DNA of 64,000 bases from Gammaproteobacteria bacterium (GCA_018813765.1 JAHJBC010000007.1:62001-126000), one strand, 5' to 3'; counted from the first letter of the stretch, positions 9,238-17,672 are shown. The notes: generated from the letters alone by a model not told the origin. Numbers and translations are program-made.

Positions 9238-10515
9238 ATGACGCACGAATCGCATCTCGGCAAGTACCGCCTGATCCGCAAGCTGGGACAGGGCGCGACC
9301 AGCACCGTCTATCTCGGCCATGACCCGTTCGCCGACCGCGAGGTCGCCATCAAGATCATCAAGCAAGAGTTCCTCGATGACCCGCGCCTGGGCAAGCAGC
9401 ACCGCAAGCAATTGCAGAACGAGGCCGCGCTGGCCGGCAAGCTCGTCCACCCGCACATCGTGGCGACCTATGACGCGGTGATCAGCGACGAGGTCAGCTA
9501 CATCGTGATGGAATACGTGCCGGGCGGCACCCTGGAGAAACATATCCACTCGGACAACCTGCTGCCGCTGGACCGCGTGGTGGAGTACATGTTCAAGTGC
9601 TGCCGCGCGCTCAACTACGCGCAGTTCAACGGCGTCATCCACCGCGACATCAAACCCGCCAACCTGCTGCTGTGCAACCCGGACGGCATCAAGATCTCCG
9701 ACCTCGGCGCCGCCGTGCTGCTGGATGCCGAGCAGACGCACAGCAATGTCGGCTCGCCCAACTACATGTCGCCCGAACAGGTGCGCGGCGAGGTGGTGTC
9801 ACACCAGACCGACATCTATTCGCTGGGCGTGGTGATGTACCGGCTGCTCACCGGCCATTCGCCCTACACCGCCAAGAACCTCGCGCACCTGTACCAGCAG
9901 ATCATGAACGAGACGCCGATCCCGCCCACCCAGTTGCGCAAGGACTTGCCGCCGCAACTGGAGCGCATCGTGATGCTGGCGCTGAAGAAGGATCAAAAGG
10001 AGCGCATCGCCACCTGGCGCGATTTCGGCAACGAGCTGGCCGCGCTGGGACATTTCGAGAAGGGCGACCTGGAAGCCAACGAGTACGAGAAGTTCATCGC
10101 GTTGCGCAAGCTGCCGTTCTTCGAGGAATTTGCCGACATCGAGCTGTGGGAGATATTGCGCATCGGCGAATGGCAGAAGCAGCCCGCCAAGACCGTGCTG
10201 CTGCGCGAGGAAGAGATGGGAGAAGCGTTCTACATCCTGTTCGATGGCGGCGTCAGCGTCACGCGCCGCAACCGCCTGCTCAACACGCTGTCGAGCGGAG
10301 ATTGTTTCGGCGAGATGGCCTACATCCGCGGCAAGCAGATGCCGCGCTCCGCCACCATCACGGCCAACGCCGAGGTCACGCTGATGAAGATCGTGCCCCA
10401 GCAGCTGGCGCAACTCTCCGATCGCTGCCAGTTGCATTTCAACCAGGCGTTCCTGCATACGCTGGCCGACCGCCTGCGCATCGCGGACGACCGCGTCGCC
10501 AAGATGGCGAGTTAA
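9238..10515 (+). CDS. Ser/Thr protein kinase with C-terminal cNMP-binding domain (copy 2)
   Basis: A 425-residue paralogue of the gene at 7535, similar along its whole length. It has GQGATSTVYLG, VAIK, HRDIKPAN, ISDLGAAV (DLG in place of DFG), GSPNYMSPEQ, and a C-terminal cyclic-nucleotide-binding domain with FGEMAYIRGK and PRSATI. The two C-terminal tails also match (QLHFNQAFL, then ADRLR and ADDR). The pair looks like a local duplication that captured or spared ridA. Divergence in the activation-loop region and the cassette suggests different targets or ligands. The stop codon lies 17 bases before the likely recG start, so recG may be in the same unit. Confidence 0.9.
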   Translation: MTHESHLGKYRLIRKLGQGATSTVYLGHDPFADREVAIKIIKQEFLDDPRLGKQHRKQLQNEAALAGKLVHPHIVATYDAVISDEVSYIVMEYVPGGTLEKHIHSDNLLPLDRVVEYMFKCCRALNYAQFNGVIHRDIKPANLLLCNPDGIKISDLGAAVLLDAEQTHSNVGSPNYMSPEQVRGEVVSHQTDIYSLGVVMYRLLTGHSPYTAKNLAHLYQQIMNETPIPPTQLRKDLPPQLERIVMLALKKDQKERIATWRDFGNELAALGHFEKGDLEANEYEKFIALRKLPFFEEFADIELWEILRIGEWQKQPAKTVLLREEEMGEAFYILFDGGVSVTRRNRLLNTLSSGDCFGEMAYIRGKQMPRSATITANAEVTLMKIVPQQLAQLSDRCQLHFNQAFLHTLADRLRIADDRVAKMAS

Positions 10516-10532
10516 CCGTCGTCGTCAATGCC

Positions 10533-12716
10533 GTGCCGCTGAAGATCCCGCCCGCGACGCAGAGCAAGTTCGCCAAGCTCGGCATCCGCACCCCGTTCGA
10601 CCTGGTACTGCACCTGCCGCTGCGTTACGAGGACGAAACGAAGATCACCCGCGTCGCCGACCTCGTCCCCGGCGAAAGTGCACAGGTCGAAGGCGAGATC
10701 ATCCACAGCGAAGTGATGTTCCGCCCGCGCCGCAGCTTGGTGTGCCAACTGCAGGACGACAGCGGCATCCTGTATCTGCGCTTCCTCAATTTCTATCCCA
10801 GCCAGCAAAAACAACTCGCCGTCGGCAAAAGGATCCGCGCGTTGGGCGAACCGCGCATGGGCTTCTTCGGCGACGAGATGGTGCACCCCAAGTGCCGCAA
10901 TGCGGGCGAATCTACCCCGCTGAAACAGGCGCTCACGCCCGTCTACCCTACCACCGCGGGGTTGCCGCAACTCACCCTGACCAAGCACATCCATGCCGCA
11001 CTGAACGAGCTGCAACTCGACGACACATTGCCGGAGCAGATTCGGCAGCGCTTGCGTCTGCCGGAATTCGAACCCAGCGTGAAACTGCTACACCAGCCGC
11101 CGCCCGACACCGACGAGGACGCGCTGCTGGCCCGAGCCCATCCCGCCTGGATGCGCATCAAGTTCGACGAGCTGCTGGCACAACAACTTTCCATGCGCGT
11201 GCACTACCGCGAGCGCAGCCGTCGAGTCGCGCCCAAACTCGGCGCGCACAACAAGTTCACCGACGGATTGCTGAAAGACCTGCCGTTCGCCCTCACCGGC
11301 GCGCAAAAAAAGGTATGGCACGAGATCAGCGCCGACCTTTCCCGTCCGCATCCCATGCAGCGCCTGCTGCAGGGTGATGTCGGCAGCGGCAAGACCGTGG
11401 TCGCCGCACTCGCCGCTTTGCAGGCTATCGAGAACGGCTATCAAGCCGCCTTCATGGCACCGACCGAGATATTGGCCGAGCAGCATTACCTCAAGCTGCG
11501 CGACTGGTTGGCGCCGCTCGGCATAGAACCGGTGTGGCTCACGGGCAGTTTGAAGAAGAAGGACAAGACCGCCGCCGCCGAACGCATCGCCAGCGGCGAA
11601 ACCATGCTCGCTATCGGCACCCATGCGCTGTTCCAGACCACAATCGAATTCAAGAAACTGGGCCTGGTCATCGTGGACGAGCAGCACAAGTTCGGCGTGC
11701 AACAGCGGCTGGCATTGCGCGGCAAGGGAACCACGCTCCTTCCCCCTGTCAGGGGGAAGGCTGGGATGGGGGTGGAGTCTTCGAGTACGCACACTTCTAC
11801 CCCCACCCTCCCTGATGGAACTACTAGCCAATCGACTAGGCCGGCCAACAACGCCAGCCAAGTCGCTGGTTACCTGCAAGGGAGAGGGAGTTATGAACCC
11901 CACCAACTCATGATGAGCGCCACCCCCATCCCGCGCACACTGGCCATGAGCTACTACGCCGACCTCGATGTCTCCGTCATCGACGAACTCCCACCTGGCC
12001 GCACGCCCATCGTCACCAAACTGGTCAGCGATGCGCGACGCGAGGAAGTGTTCGAGCGTGTGCGCGTCGCCTGCCTCGAAGGTCGCCAAGCATATTGGGT
12101 ATGCCCGCTCATTGACGAATCCGAGGCACTGCAATTGCAGACGGCTTTGGAAACATTCGCCACGCTCACGCAGATTTTCCCCGAACTGCGCATCGGACTA
12201 GCACACGGAAAACTGAGCAGCGCCGAAAAAGCCGCGACCATGGCCGCCTTCAAGGCGGGCGAACTGCAACTGCTGGTCGCCACCACCGTCATCGAAGTCG
12301 GCGTGGACGTACCCAACGCCAGTCTGATGGTGATCGACCACGCCGAACGCATGGGACTGGCGCAACTGCACCAGCTGCGCGGCCGCGTCGGGCGCGGCGC
12401 GGCGGAGAGCATGTGCGTGTTGCTGTTCCAGAAACCGCTCTCGGAATTGGCGCGCGCGCGGCTCAAGATCATCTTCGAGAACACCGACGGCTTCGAGATC
12501 GCGCAGCAAGACCTGCGTCTGCGCGGGCCCGGTGAACTGCTGGGTGCAAGGCAAAGCGGTGTACCCATGCTGCGCTTTGCCGATTTGGCCGAAGACGACA
12601 AGCTGCTGGACAAGGCGCGCGACATCGCCGATGAGATGCTGCGCGATTTCCCTGATGCAGCGCAGGGGCATCTGCAACGGTGGATGGCGAATGAGCCGGA
12701 TTATCTGCGGACTTAG
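10533..12716 (+). CDS. recG: ATP-dependent DNA helicase RecG with an in-frame insertion
   Basis: Superfamily 2 helicase that remodels stalled forks and Holliday junctions. An N-terminal wedge domain ([11 protein letters not shown]) is followed by Walker A GDVGSGKT (around 281-288), DEQH (around 382), [26 protein letters not shown] and QLRGRVGRG. The predicted length of 727 residues exceeds E. coli RecG (693) mainly because about 50 extra residues lie between [18 protein letters not shown] and HQLMMSATP. These are encoded by a palindromic intergenic-type repeat (11736-11890) that keeps the frame. GTG at 10533 is the best start I can find; there is no in-frame ATG nearby and no clear ribosome-binding site, so the first few residues are uncertain. 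Confidence 0.92.
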   Translation: MPLKIPPATQSKFAKLGIRTPFDLVLHLPLRYEDETKITRVADLVPGESAQVEGEIIHSEVMFRPRRSLVCQLQDDSGILYLRFLNFYPSQQKQLAVGKRIRALGEPRMGFFGDEMVHPKCRNAGESTPLKQALTPVYPTTAGLPQLTLTKHIHAALNELQLDDTLPEQIRQRLRLPEFEPSVKLLHQPPPDTDEDALLARAHPAWMRIKFDELLAQQLSMRVHYRERSRRVAPKLGAHNKFTDGLLKDLPFALTGAQKKVWHEISADLSRPHPMQRLLQGDVGSGKTVVAALAALQAIENGYQAAFMAPTEILAEQHYLKLRDWLAPLGIEPVWLTGSLKKKDKTAAAERIASGETMLAIGTHALFQTTIEFKKLGLVIVDEQHKFGVQQRLALRGKGTTLLPPVRGKAGMGVESSSTHTSTPTLPDGTTSQSTRPANNASQVAGYLQGRGSYEPHQLMMSATPIPRTLAMSYYADLDVSVIDELPPGRTPIVTKLVSDARREEVFERVRVACLEGRQAYWVCPLIDESEALQLQTALETFATLTQIFPELRIGLAHGKLSSAEKAATMAAFKAGELQLLVATTVIEVGVDVPNASLMVIDHAERMGLAQLHQLRGRVGRGAAESMCVLLFQKPLSELARARLKIIFENTDGFEIAQQDLRLRGPGELLGARQSGVPMLRFADLAEDDKLLDKARDIADEMLRDFPDAAQGHLQRWMANEPDYLRT
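11736..11890. repeat. REP-type palindromic repeat inserted within recG
   Basis: The segment opens with an inverted repeat (TTCCCCC near 11740, GGGGGAA near 11752) and GCTGGGATGGGGGTGG, then has CCCCCACCCTCCC near 11801 and ends in GGGAGAGGGAG. This is the layout of the G/C-run repeats between genes at 12726, 19464, 21513 and 28497. A central module starting GGAACTACTAGCC (near 11817) and ending AAGTCGCTGGTTA (near 11860) recurs almost unchanged at 21541-21590. It is read through in frame without a stop codon, between helicase motifs II and III. Confidence 0.85.
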
Positions 12717-12725
12717 AACAATCAT

Positions 12726-12752
12726 TCCCTTCTCCCGCAAGCGGGAGAGGGA
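12726..12752. repeat. REP-like inverted repeat between recG and ubiA
   Basis: TCCCTTCTCCCGC-AA-GCGGGAGAGGGA forms a near-perfect hairpin in the short gap between recG and ubiA. It belongs to the same G/C-run family as the element at 19464-19579. No T-tract follows on either strand, so it is not a typical intrinsic terminator. Confidence 0.75.
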
Positions 12753-12772
12753 GTTGTCGTAAAATCCACCCC

Positions 12773-13636
12773 ATGAACCTCACCGAACGCCTGCACCTCT
12801 ACATCCAGCTCACCCGCCTGCACCGCCCCATCGGCATCCTGCTCCTGCTGTGGCCGACATTGTGGGCCGTATGGATCGCCACCAATGGCCATCCTTCTTG
12901 GCTCGTCTTGACAATCTTCACACTGGGTACCGTGCTCATGCGTTCGGCAGGTTGCGCCGTGAACGACTATGCCGACCGCCACATCGACAAACACGTAAAG
13001 CGCACGCAAGACCGCCCGCTCACCAGCGGCAAGATCAGCGAACGCGAAGCGCTGTGGGTTGCCATCGTGCTGGCGATGATCTCTTTCGCGCTTATCCTGC
13101 CGCTGAATCCGCTCACTTGGCTGATGTCCTTCCCTGCCCTGTTCCTAGCCATCAGCTACCCGTTCACCAAACGTTTCCTCGCAATCCCCCAAGCCTACCT
13201 CGGCATCGCCTTCGGCTTCGGCATCCCGATGGCCTTCGCCGCCGTGCAAGGTACGGTGCCACCGGTAGCCTGGGTGCTGCTGCTCGCCAACATATTCTGG
13301 GCCATCGCCTACGACACCGAATACGCCATGGTGGACCGCGACGACGACATCCACCTCGGCATCCACTCCTCGGCGCTGTTCTTCGGCAAGTATGATGTGG
13401 TGGCGGTGATGGCCTGCTACACCGTCACCCTGCTGTTGCTGGCAGTGGCTGGACTGATGGCGGGATTGGGGATTGTGTATTTCGTCGGCTTGGTCGTTGC
13501 TGAAGGCATCGCGCTCTATCACTACCGGCTCATCAAAGACAGAAGCCGCGAGAAATGCTTCGCGGCTTTTGTGCACAACAACTGGTTCGGGGCGGCGGTG
13601 TTTGCGGGGGTGGTGGGGGATTTTCTGCTGCGCTGA
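12773..13636 (+). CDS. ubiA: 4-hydroxybenzoate octaprenyltransferase
   Basis: Membrane prenyltransferase that attaches the polyprenyl chain to 4-hydroxybenzoate, the second committed step of ubiquinone synthesis. At 287 residues it has the usual length and about eight hydrophobic segments. The two aspartate-rich motifs are present: NDYADRHID (around residue 64) and [12 protein letters not shown] (around 181), and [12 protein letters not shown] follows the first. ATG 12773 lies about 57 bases after recG, with the palindromic repeat in between. No ubiC is seen next to it. It converges with the orphan lipoprotein gene at 13707. Confidence 0.95.
   Translation: MNLTERLHLYIQLTRLHRPIGILLLLWPTLWAVWIATNGHPSWLVLTIFTLGTVLMRSAGCAVNDYADRHIDKHVKRTQDRPLTSGKISEREALWVAIVLAMISFALILPLNPLTWLMSFPALFLAISYPFTKRFLAIPQAYLGIAFGFGIPMAFAAVQGTVPPVAWVLLLANIFWAIAYDTEYAMVDRDDDIHLGIHSSALFFGKYDVVAVMACYTVTLLLLAVAGLMAGLGIVYFVGLVVAEGIALYHYRLIKDRSREKCFAAFVHNNWFGAAVFAGVVGDFLLR
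13543..13570 (+). other. Terminator-like hairpin inside the 3' end of ubiA
   Basis: AAGCCGCGA (13543-13551) pairs with TCGCGGCTT (13560-13568) across an eight-base loop and is followed by a short TT. It lies about 70 bases before the ubiA stop codon. The T-tract is short and the sequence is coding, so it may be accidental. Confidence 0.3.
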
Positions 13637-13706
13637 TACGTAGGTTGTGTGGTTCGTGAAACGGCTCGCATCCGGCGCAACGCGGGCATATTTTTATATC
13701 AACAGG

Positions 13707-14033
13707 TTAACAACCATCATAGCGCCAACGCTCCACCTTCCCATCGCTACCAATGGTAAATGATTTTCTGCATGTGTATACGTTATAGCGATCACTCCAT
13801 ACATCCTTCCAAGTCAACACCTTCTTCCCATCTTCAGTGCGAATACTAGTATCAGGCGCGCCCCATCGCATCAGCAGTTCGCTTTCGCTCTTCCCGAGCC
13901 ACGACGACATATCTTTTGCGAGCCGACTTCCACAACCAACAATCAAAATGATCGCTATAAATATAACAGTCCATTTGTAATTAGTAATTGCTGTCCACAT
14001 AAAAGCTCCGAAATTATTAGCGTTAGAAAGCAA
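13707..14033 (-). CDS. Small putative lipoprotein, unknown
   Basis: A 108-residue protein (or 97 residues if the second ATG at 14000 is used) with a hydrophobic N terminus ending in LIVGCGS, a plausible lipobox. The mature part contains SESELLMRWGAPD and a strongly polar C terminus ending in DGC. The WGAPD segment recalls the SmpA/OmlA-like domain seen in small outer-membrane lipoproteins, but the match is weak. Base composition is clearly more AT-rich than the flanking genes, shared with the next gene, which suggests acquired DNA. It converges with ubiA. Confidence 0.6.
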   Translation of the reverse strand: MLSNANNFGAFMWTAITNYKWTVIFIAIILIVGCGSRLAKDMSSWLGKSESELLMRWGAPDTSIRTEDGKKVLTWKDVWSDRYNVYTCRKSFTIGSDGKVERWRYDGC

Positions 14034-14051
14034 CTTCCTGCCACAGCCGTA

Positions 14052-14693
14052 TTAGCTTCTTTTATTACCTACAGGCCTGATGTCAGTGATGCTCAAGCCA
14101 AACGAGTTAGCAAATCGCCCAAATGATTCTTTATGCCGAAATTTATTCTGAAACTGTATGAGCTTGTCTGAAAAATCGACATGTGCATCTTCAAGGGCTT
14201 GAAAACACGATTTGCTCACAGCATGAATAAACTTTGTAATTCCAGAAGACGATAATGGATCATGCGTATACCCATTTCCAATTGGAAAGTTATCGGAAAC
14301 GGGAATTGGTACTGGATATCTAGTTTCCATATAACCATCTTCTACCGCTTTAACAAGGTCACCTCCCAAATAACCATCAAAGTCGTCTGTCAAGATCTTG
14401 CTGATGCAGAGATTTCCAAGAGCAGATGCTTTCTCAAGCATACTTTCAAAATTGTGCCCAAACTCTTTTGAGGCGGCAATTCTATTAATAATTTTCTTTG
14501 CTTCAGCATCTGGGAGTGCTTCGTATTCTTGATGACGATGGAACAGAAGATATGCTTTCAAAAATTTCTCAAGCCCCATGATTTCTGAAAAGTGCTTGTT
14601 ATCTTCAAATGCAACCTCACTACAATCAAAGGCAAAATATAGATCGCACAAACCCCGATATACCCATGTCTTTGCAACTTGATCCCGATTCAC
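14052..14693 (-). CDS. Hypothetical protein, possibly HEPN-like
   Basis: A 213-residue, mostly helical, soluble protein that I cannot assign with confidence. The stretch GLEKFLKAYLLFH followed some 30 residues later by FGHNFESMLEKAS resembles the HEPN arrangement, in which an E-K-L-KA helix is followed by an H-D/N-hydrophobic motif. HEPN proteins are often RNases or nucleotide-binding partners in toxin-antitoxin or defence pairs. No nucleotidyltransferase antitoxin adjoins it; the 108-residue lipoprotein gene lies 18 bases downstream. Base composition is low in GC compared with the rest of the window, and codon choice differs too, pointing to horizontal origin. Confidence 0.55.
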   Translation of the reverse strand: MNRDQVAKTWVYRGLCDLYFAFDCSEVAFEDNKHFSEIMGLEKFLKAYLLFHRHQEYEALPDAEAKKIINRIAASKEFGHNFESMLEKASALGNLCISKILTDDFDGYLGGDLVKAVEDGYMETRYPVPIPVSDNFPIGNGYTHDPLSSSGITKFIHAVSKSCFQALEDAHVDFSDKLIQFQNKFRHKESFGRFANSFGLSITDIRPVGNKRS

Positions 14694-14766
14694 TAAATTG
14701 TCCTCTTCCTTTTTAGGGCTTTAAATGGTACTGGAGTTGAATTCCCCATCCGTAATCAGCTCACCA

Positions 14767-14922
14767 TCATGGCCGCATCTGTTTCCGATGCTCTGCCCGT
14801 TGCACAGCTAATTCTTCCGGCGATATCGCGGCAACATGGCTCGTGTCGATATCCGTCGAAGACGGGGCGTTGGCTAGACCGCGCATCTGGTAGCCAAGTA
14901 GGGCGCAATAAGCATAGCGCAT
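14767..14922 (-). pseudogene. Remnant of the EF-hand gene 3' end
   Basis: Bases 14766-14895 align without gaps to 15972-16101, the 3' end of the EF-hand gene, with 103 of 130 identical by my hand count. The reading frame is preserved for 43 codons through the stop and reads GYQMRGLANAPS at its start and HRKQMRP at its end, matching GYQMQGLANAPS and HQKQMRP of the intact protein. An ATG at 14922 would give a 51-residue peptide with a single degenerate EF loop (DTSHVAAISPEE). Sequence upstream of the match is unrelated. It is best read as a decayed duplicate, although a small expressed peptide is not excluded. Confidence 0.75.
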
Positions 14923-14947
14923 TGCTCTGCATATTGCCCAAATGAAC

Positions 14948-15907
14948 TCACTTTTGGCTGCGCGTCACCCACAGACTGACGCCAATGGAAGTGGCGATGA
15001 TGATACCGACGATGCCCAGCGACAATGCAACCGGGATCTTGTAAAAGTCGACAATCAGCATCTTGGTTCCCACGAACACCAGCACCATGGCCAGACCATA
15101 TTTCAGCAGGTGGAATCGGTCAGCCAGGTCGGCCAGCATAAAGTACATCGCGCGCAGGCCGAGGATGGCGAAGATATTGGAAGTGAAGACGATGAACGGA
15201 TCGGTGGTGATGGCGAAGATTGCAGGAATCGAGTCGACCGCAAATATCAGGTCTGTGAACTCGATCATGACGAGCACCAGGAATAACGGCGTGAATATCC
15301 GTACGCCGTTTTCCATCACCCAGAATTTCTCTCCACGATAATCCGGTGTCAGCCGCAGGTGACGCTTGACCCAGTTGAGCAGCGGGTTCTTGCTCAGGTC
15401 CGGATCGGTTTCAGCAAGTATCAACATCTTTATGCCGGTGGCGAAGAGAAAAGCGCCGAACAGATAAAGCACCCAGTGGAACTCCCGCACCAGCCAGGCG
15501 CCCGCCAATATCATAATGGCGCGCAGCACGATCGCACCGAGCACACCGAAGATCAACACACGCCGTTGATACTCCTCCGGCACGGAGAAGAAGGTGAAGA
15601 TCATCAGGAAGATAAAGATGTTGTCGACCGCAAGCGATTTCTCGATCAGGTAACCGGTCAGGAACTCCTCCGCCTTGACGAGCGCCACCTCTGCACCGTA
15701 TGCGCCCTTGAGATACCACCACAATCCGAAATTGAACAGCATGGCCAACACGAACCAGACCACGGACCAAGCCGCCGCTTCCCTGAAGCCGACCTTGTGA
15801 GCCTTGTTTCCGCCAAATATGAACAGGTCGACGGCAAGCATCGCCAGAACGAATCCGGCGAAAGCCGCCCACATCCAGGGTTCCCCGATACTCAGTGCGG
15901 TGTCCAT
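14948..15907 (-). CDS. TerC/Alx family membrane protein, probable Mn2+ exporter
   Basis: A 319-residue integral membrane protein with about nine hydrophobic segments. It has the family signatures EKSLAVDNIF (around residue 89) and FAVDSIPAIFAIT (around 222), whose conserved Asp residues lie within membrane helices. Relatives (Alx, MeeF/MeeY) export manganese; older annotation links them to tellurite resistance. The start ATG at 15907 lies about 65 bases after the EF-hand gene on the same strand. That gap is too short for a full yybP-ykoY riboswitch, so expression is probably driven from upstream of the EF-hand gene or by a short local promoter. Confidence 0.9.
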   Translation of the reverse strand: MDTALSIGEPWMWAAFAGFVLAMLAVDLFIFGGNKAHKVGFREAAAWSVVWFVLAMLFNFGLWWYLKGAYGAEVALVKAEEFLTGYLIEKSLAVDNIFIFLMIFTFFSVPEEYQRRVLIFGVLGAIVLRAIMILAGAWLVREFHWVLYLFGAFLFATGIKMLILAETDPDLSKNPLLNWVKRHLRLTPDYRGEKFWVMENGVRIFTPLFLVLVMIEFTDLIFAVDSIPAIFAITTDPFIVFTSNIFAILGLRAMYFMLADLADRFHLLKYGLAMVLVFVGTKMLIVDFYKIPVALSLGIVGIIIATSIGVSLWVTRSQK

Positions 15908-15972
15908 GTTTGTTCGCTGTTTTGGGTTGTCAGGCTGTCCGCTCCAAAAAATGCGGCATTAATCTCTCGCAA

Positions 15973-16542
15973 TCATGGGCGCATTTGTTTCTGATGCGCT
16001 GCCCGCTGTACGGAAAATTCATCCGGCGATATCGCCGCATCATGGTTTGTGTCGATGTCTTCAAATGAAGGCGCATTGGCCAGACCCTGCATCTGGTAGC
16101 CTTCCTGCAGACGTTTGGTGATGCGCGCAGTGCGCGCATCGGTGAATTCCGCCTCCGTGACCTTGCCGTCCTTGTTTAAATCAAATTCGGAAAACTCGGG
16201 CATGTTGCCCTGCATCCCCCCGCCCGCGCCGGGGCCGCGAGGTCTTGCGGCCTGCGACGAGTGGGCTGCCGCAAATTCTTCCGCCGATATCTTGTCGTCA
16301 TGGTTCTGGTCCAGATCGGCGAAGGTCAGCGCGTTGCGCATGGGTCTGCCTTCGGCTTTGCGCTTTTCACGCACGGCGTCGAATTCACCCTTGCCGATGA
16401 ATCCGTCGCCGTTCTGGTCGTAGGCGGAAAATGGGATTGGGCCGCGGGCGGGAAGTTCTCCCGACAGCGCAGCGGTAGAAAATACAGCCCCCCCGGCCAC
16501 AACAGCAACGGCCAAGAAACGGATTGGTCTGCATGCGTTCAT
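15973..16542 (-). CDS. Exported EF-hand calcium-binding protein
   Basis: A 189-residue protein with an N-terminal signal peptide (about 1-27, hydrophobic VAVVAGGAVFSTAAL). It has four EF-hand loops: DQNGDGFIGKGEF, DQNHDDKISAEEF, DLNKDGKVTEAEF and DTNHDAAISPDEF. The second and fourth loops depart from the canonical pattern at the glycine position. A Gly/Pro-rich linker (RPRGPGAGGG) separates the two pairs. It is probably a periplasmic or secreted Ca2+ sensor or buffer. TerC is next on the same strand, and a decayed copy of this gene's 3' end lies beyond TerC at 14767. Confidence 0.85.
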   Translation of the reverse strand: MNACRPIRFLAVAVVAGGAVFSTAALSGELPARGPIPFSAYDQNGDGFIGKGEFDAVREKRKAEGRPMRNALTFADLDQNHDDKISAEEFAAAHSSQAARPRGPGAGGGMQGNMPEFSEFDLNKDGKVTEAEFTDARTARITKRLQEGYQMQGLANAPSFEDIDTNHDAAISPDEFSVQRAAHQKQMRP

Positions 16543-16583
16543 GATATTTCCTCCGGTTATTTCAATCTTGGGTAAAACAATAG

Positions 16584-16625
16584 ATGCAGGCTGCCCGCGC
16601 GTTCGCGCTTGGAGTCACCTGCATT
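16584..16625 (-). terminator. Possible terminator after the diguanylate cyclase gene
   Basis: On the minus strand ATGCAGG pairs with CCTGCAT around an inner GCGCG/CGCGC stem, followed by CTATTGTTTT. It lies directly after the cyclase stop at 16629 and before the EF-hand gene. The stem is interrupted and the T-run imperfect. Confidence 0.4.
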
Positions 16626-16628
16626 GAA

Positions 16629-17534
16629 TCACTCGCCAGCCTGCATATCCCACAAGCAGACCTTGTTGCGTCCAGCCGCCTTTGCGCACAGCAAGGCATG
16701 ATCGGCTTGCTGTACCGCATCATCCACTGCTTCATCCGGATTCATGCTGGCCAAGCCAAATGATGCCGTGATGGAAATATCGTTGTGAGCCTTGAGCTTG
16801 ATCGGCATGCTTGCCAGCTCGGCACGCAGCCGGTCCACGATGGTGAACGCTTCTTGTGCTTCGGTATTGGGCAGACAAAACAGGAATTCCTCGCCGCCGA
16901 AGCGGAAGATCGTGTCATAGCGCCGCATCTTCTTGCTCAGGAACTGGACAGTGCTATGCAGTACGCTATCCCCGGCAAGATGCCCATAGGTATCGTTCAC
17001 CTGTTTGAAATGGTCGATATCCATCATGCACACGCAACAGGGCTGCGCATTGCGCGACATGCGGTCGTGCTCTTCCATCAACTTGAAATGCATGCTGTTG
17101 CGGTTGCGCGCCCCGGTCAGGTGATCCACCTCGCACACGCGATTGATGATGTCCGACTGGAGACCCCGCACTTCCAGCTTGAAACGGATCGCCATGTCCA
17201 TGAATTGATCATATTCATCCGGCGTCACCGGCTGGCCTGAATTCCGTTTTACCAGCAGTTTGCGTGCGTACACGTGCACGTTCTCATGGAACTCGCCGAT
17301 ATTCCTGAACCAGGGACCCTCCTGCAGATCCGGATGGGGATGACCGTAATACCATTGGCCGAATCGGCAGTGGCAGTGGGCGTCGTGCAAAAGATCGGTA
17401 GGTGACGGCGCGCTGCCACTCACCATGGAGCGGTGCAGCACCTTGAGCCAGGAGGTGTGATCCATCAAGCCCGCGTCCAACTCGCGCAGGACTTTCATTA
17501 GAGAGGATGAAGACTGCTGGGCAGAAACTGGCAT
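16629..17534 (-). CDS. CZB-GGDEF diguanylate cyclase, DgcZ-like
   Basis: A 301-residue soluble protein, near the length of E. coli DgcZ (296). The N-terminal part fits the chemoreceptor zinc-binding (CZB) fold: DHTSWLKVLHR, HCRFGQWYY and FHENVHVYA supply the three His and one Cys expected to hold zinc. The C-terminal cyclase has the active-site motif GGEEF and, five residues before it, an RRYD sequence fitting the RxxD product-inhibition site. It should make c-di-GMP from two GTP and be inhibited by zinc, as known for DgcZ. ATG 17534 begins MPVSAQQ. The Dps gene lies upstream on the same strand. Confidence 0.88.
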   Translation of the reverse strand: MPVSAQQSSSSLMKVLRELDAGLMDHTSWLKVLHRSMVSGSAPSPTDLLHDAHCHCRFGQWYYGHPHPDLQEGPWFRNIGEFHENVHVYARKLLVKRNSGQPVTPDEYDQFMDMAIRFKLEVRGLQSDIINRVCEVDHLTGARNRNSMHFKLMEEHDRMSRNAQPCCVCMMDIDHFKQVNDTYGHLAGDSVLHSTVQFLSKKMRRYDTIFRFGGEEFLFCLPNTEAQEAFTIVDRLRAELASMPIKLKAHNDISITASFGLASMNPDEAVDDAVQQADHALLCAKAAGRNKVCLWDMQAGE

Positions 17535-17622
17535 GAGTACCTGTTTATTGAATGGTCAAGACGGGGCCATTATAAACGGGCCTTGTGTTTGCAGGGTGGC
17601 GGAGGCAAAACTGCTGCAGTGA

Positions 17623-17653
17623 AACGTAGGTTGGGTAGAGCCCTTCCTACGTT
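17623..17653 (-). terminator. Hairpin after dps, possible terminator
   Basis: AACGTAGG and CCTACGTT (17623-17630 and 17646-17653) form an eight-base stem 20 bases beyond the dps stop on the minus strand, followed by TTTC only. The T-run is short, so it may be a repeat rather than a terminator. Confidence 0.4.
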
Positions 17654-17672
17654 GCTGTGACCGTCCTTTGGC

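Noticed and set aside
11736..11890. Frameshift or pseudogene reading of recG
   Set aside because: The frame stays open through the repeat and all downstream helicase motifs follow in the same frame.
14756..14941. A 61-residue minus-strand peptide in the terC-downstream gap
   Set aside because: It is in another frame from the EF-hand remnant, which explains the sequence better.
15908..15972. yybP-ykoY manganese riboswitch before terC
   Set aside because: The gap is only about 65 bases and I could not find the paired conserved loops, so the full aptamer does not fit.
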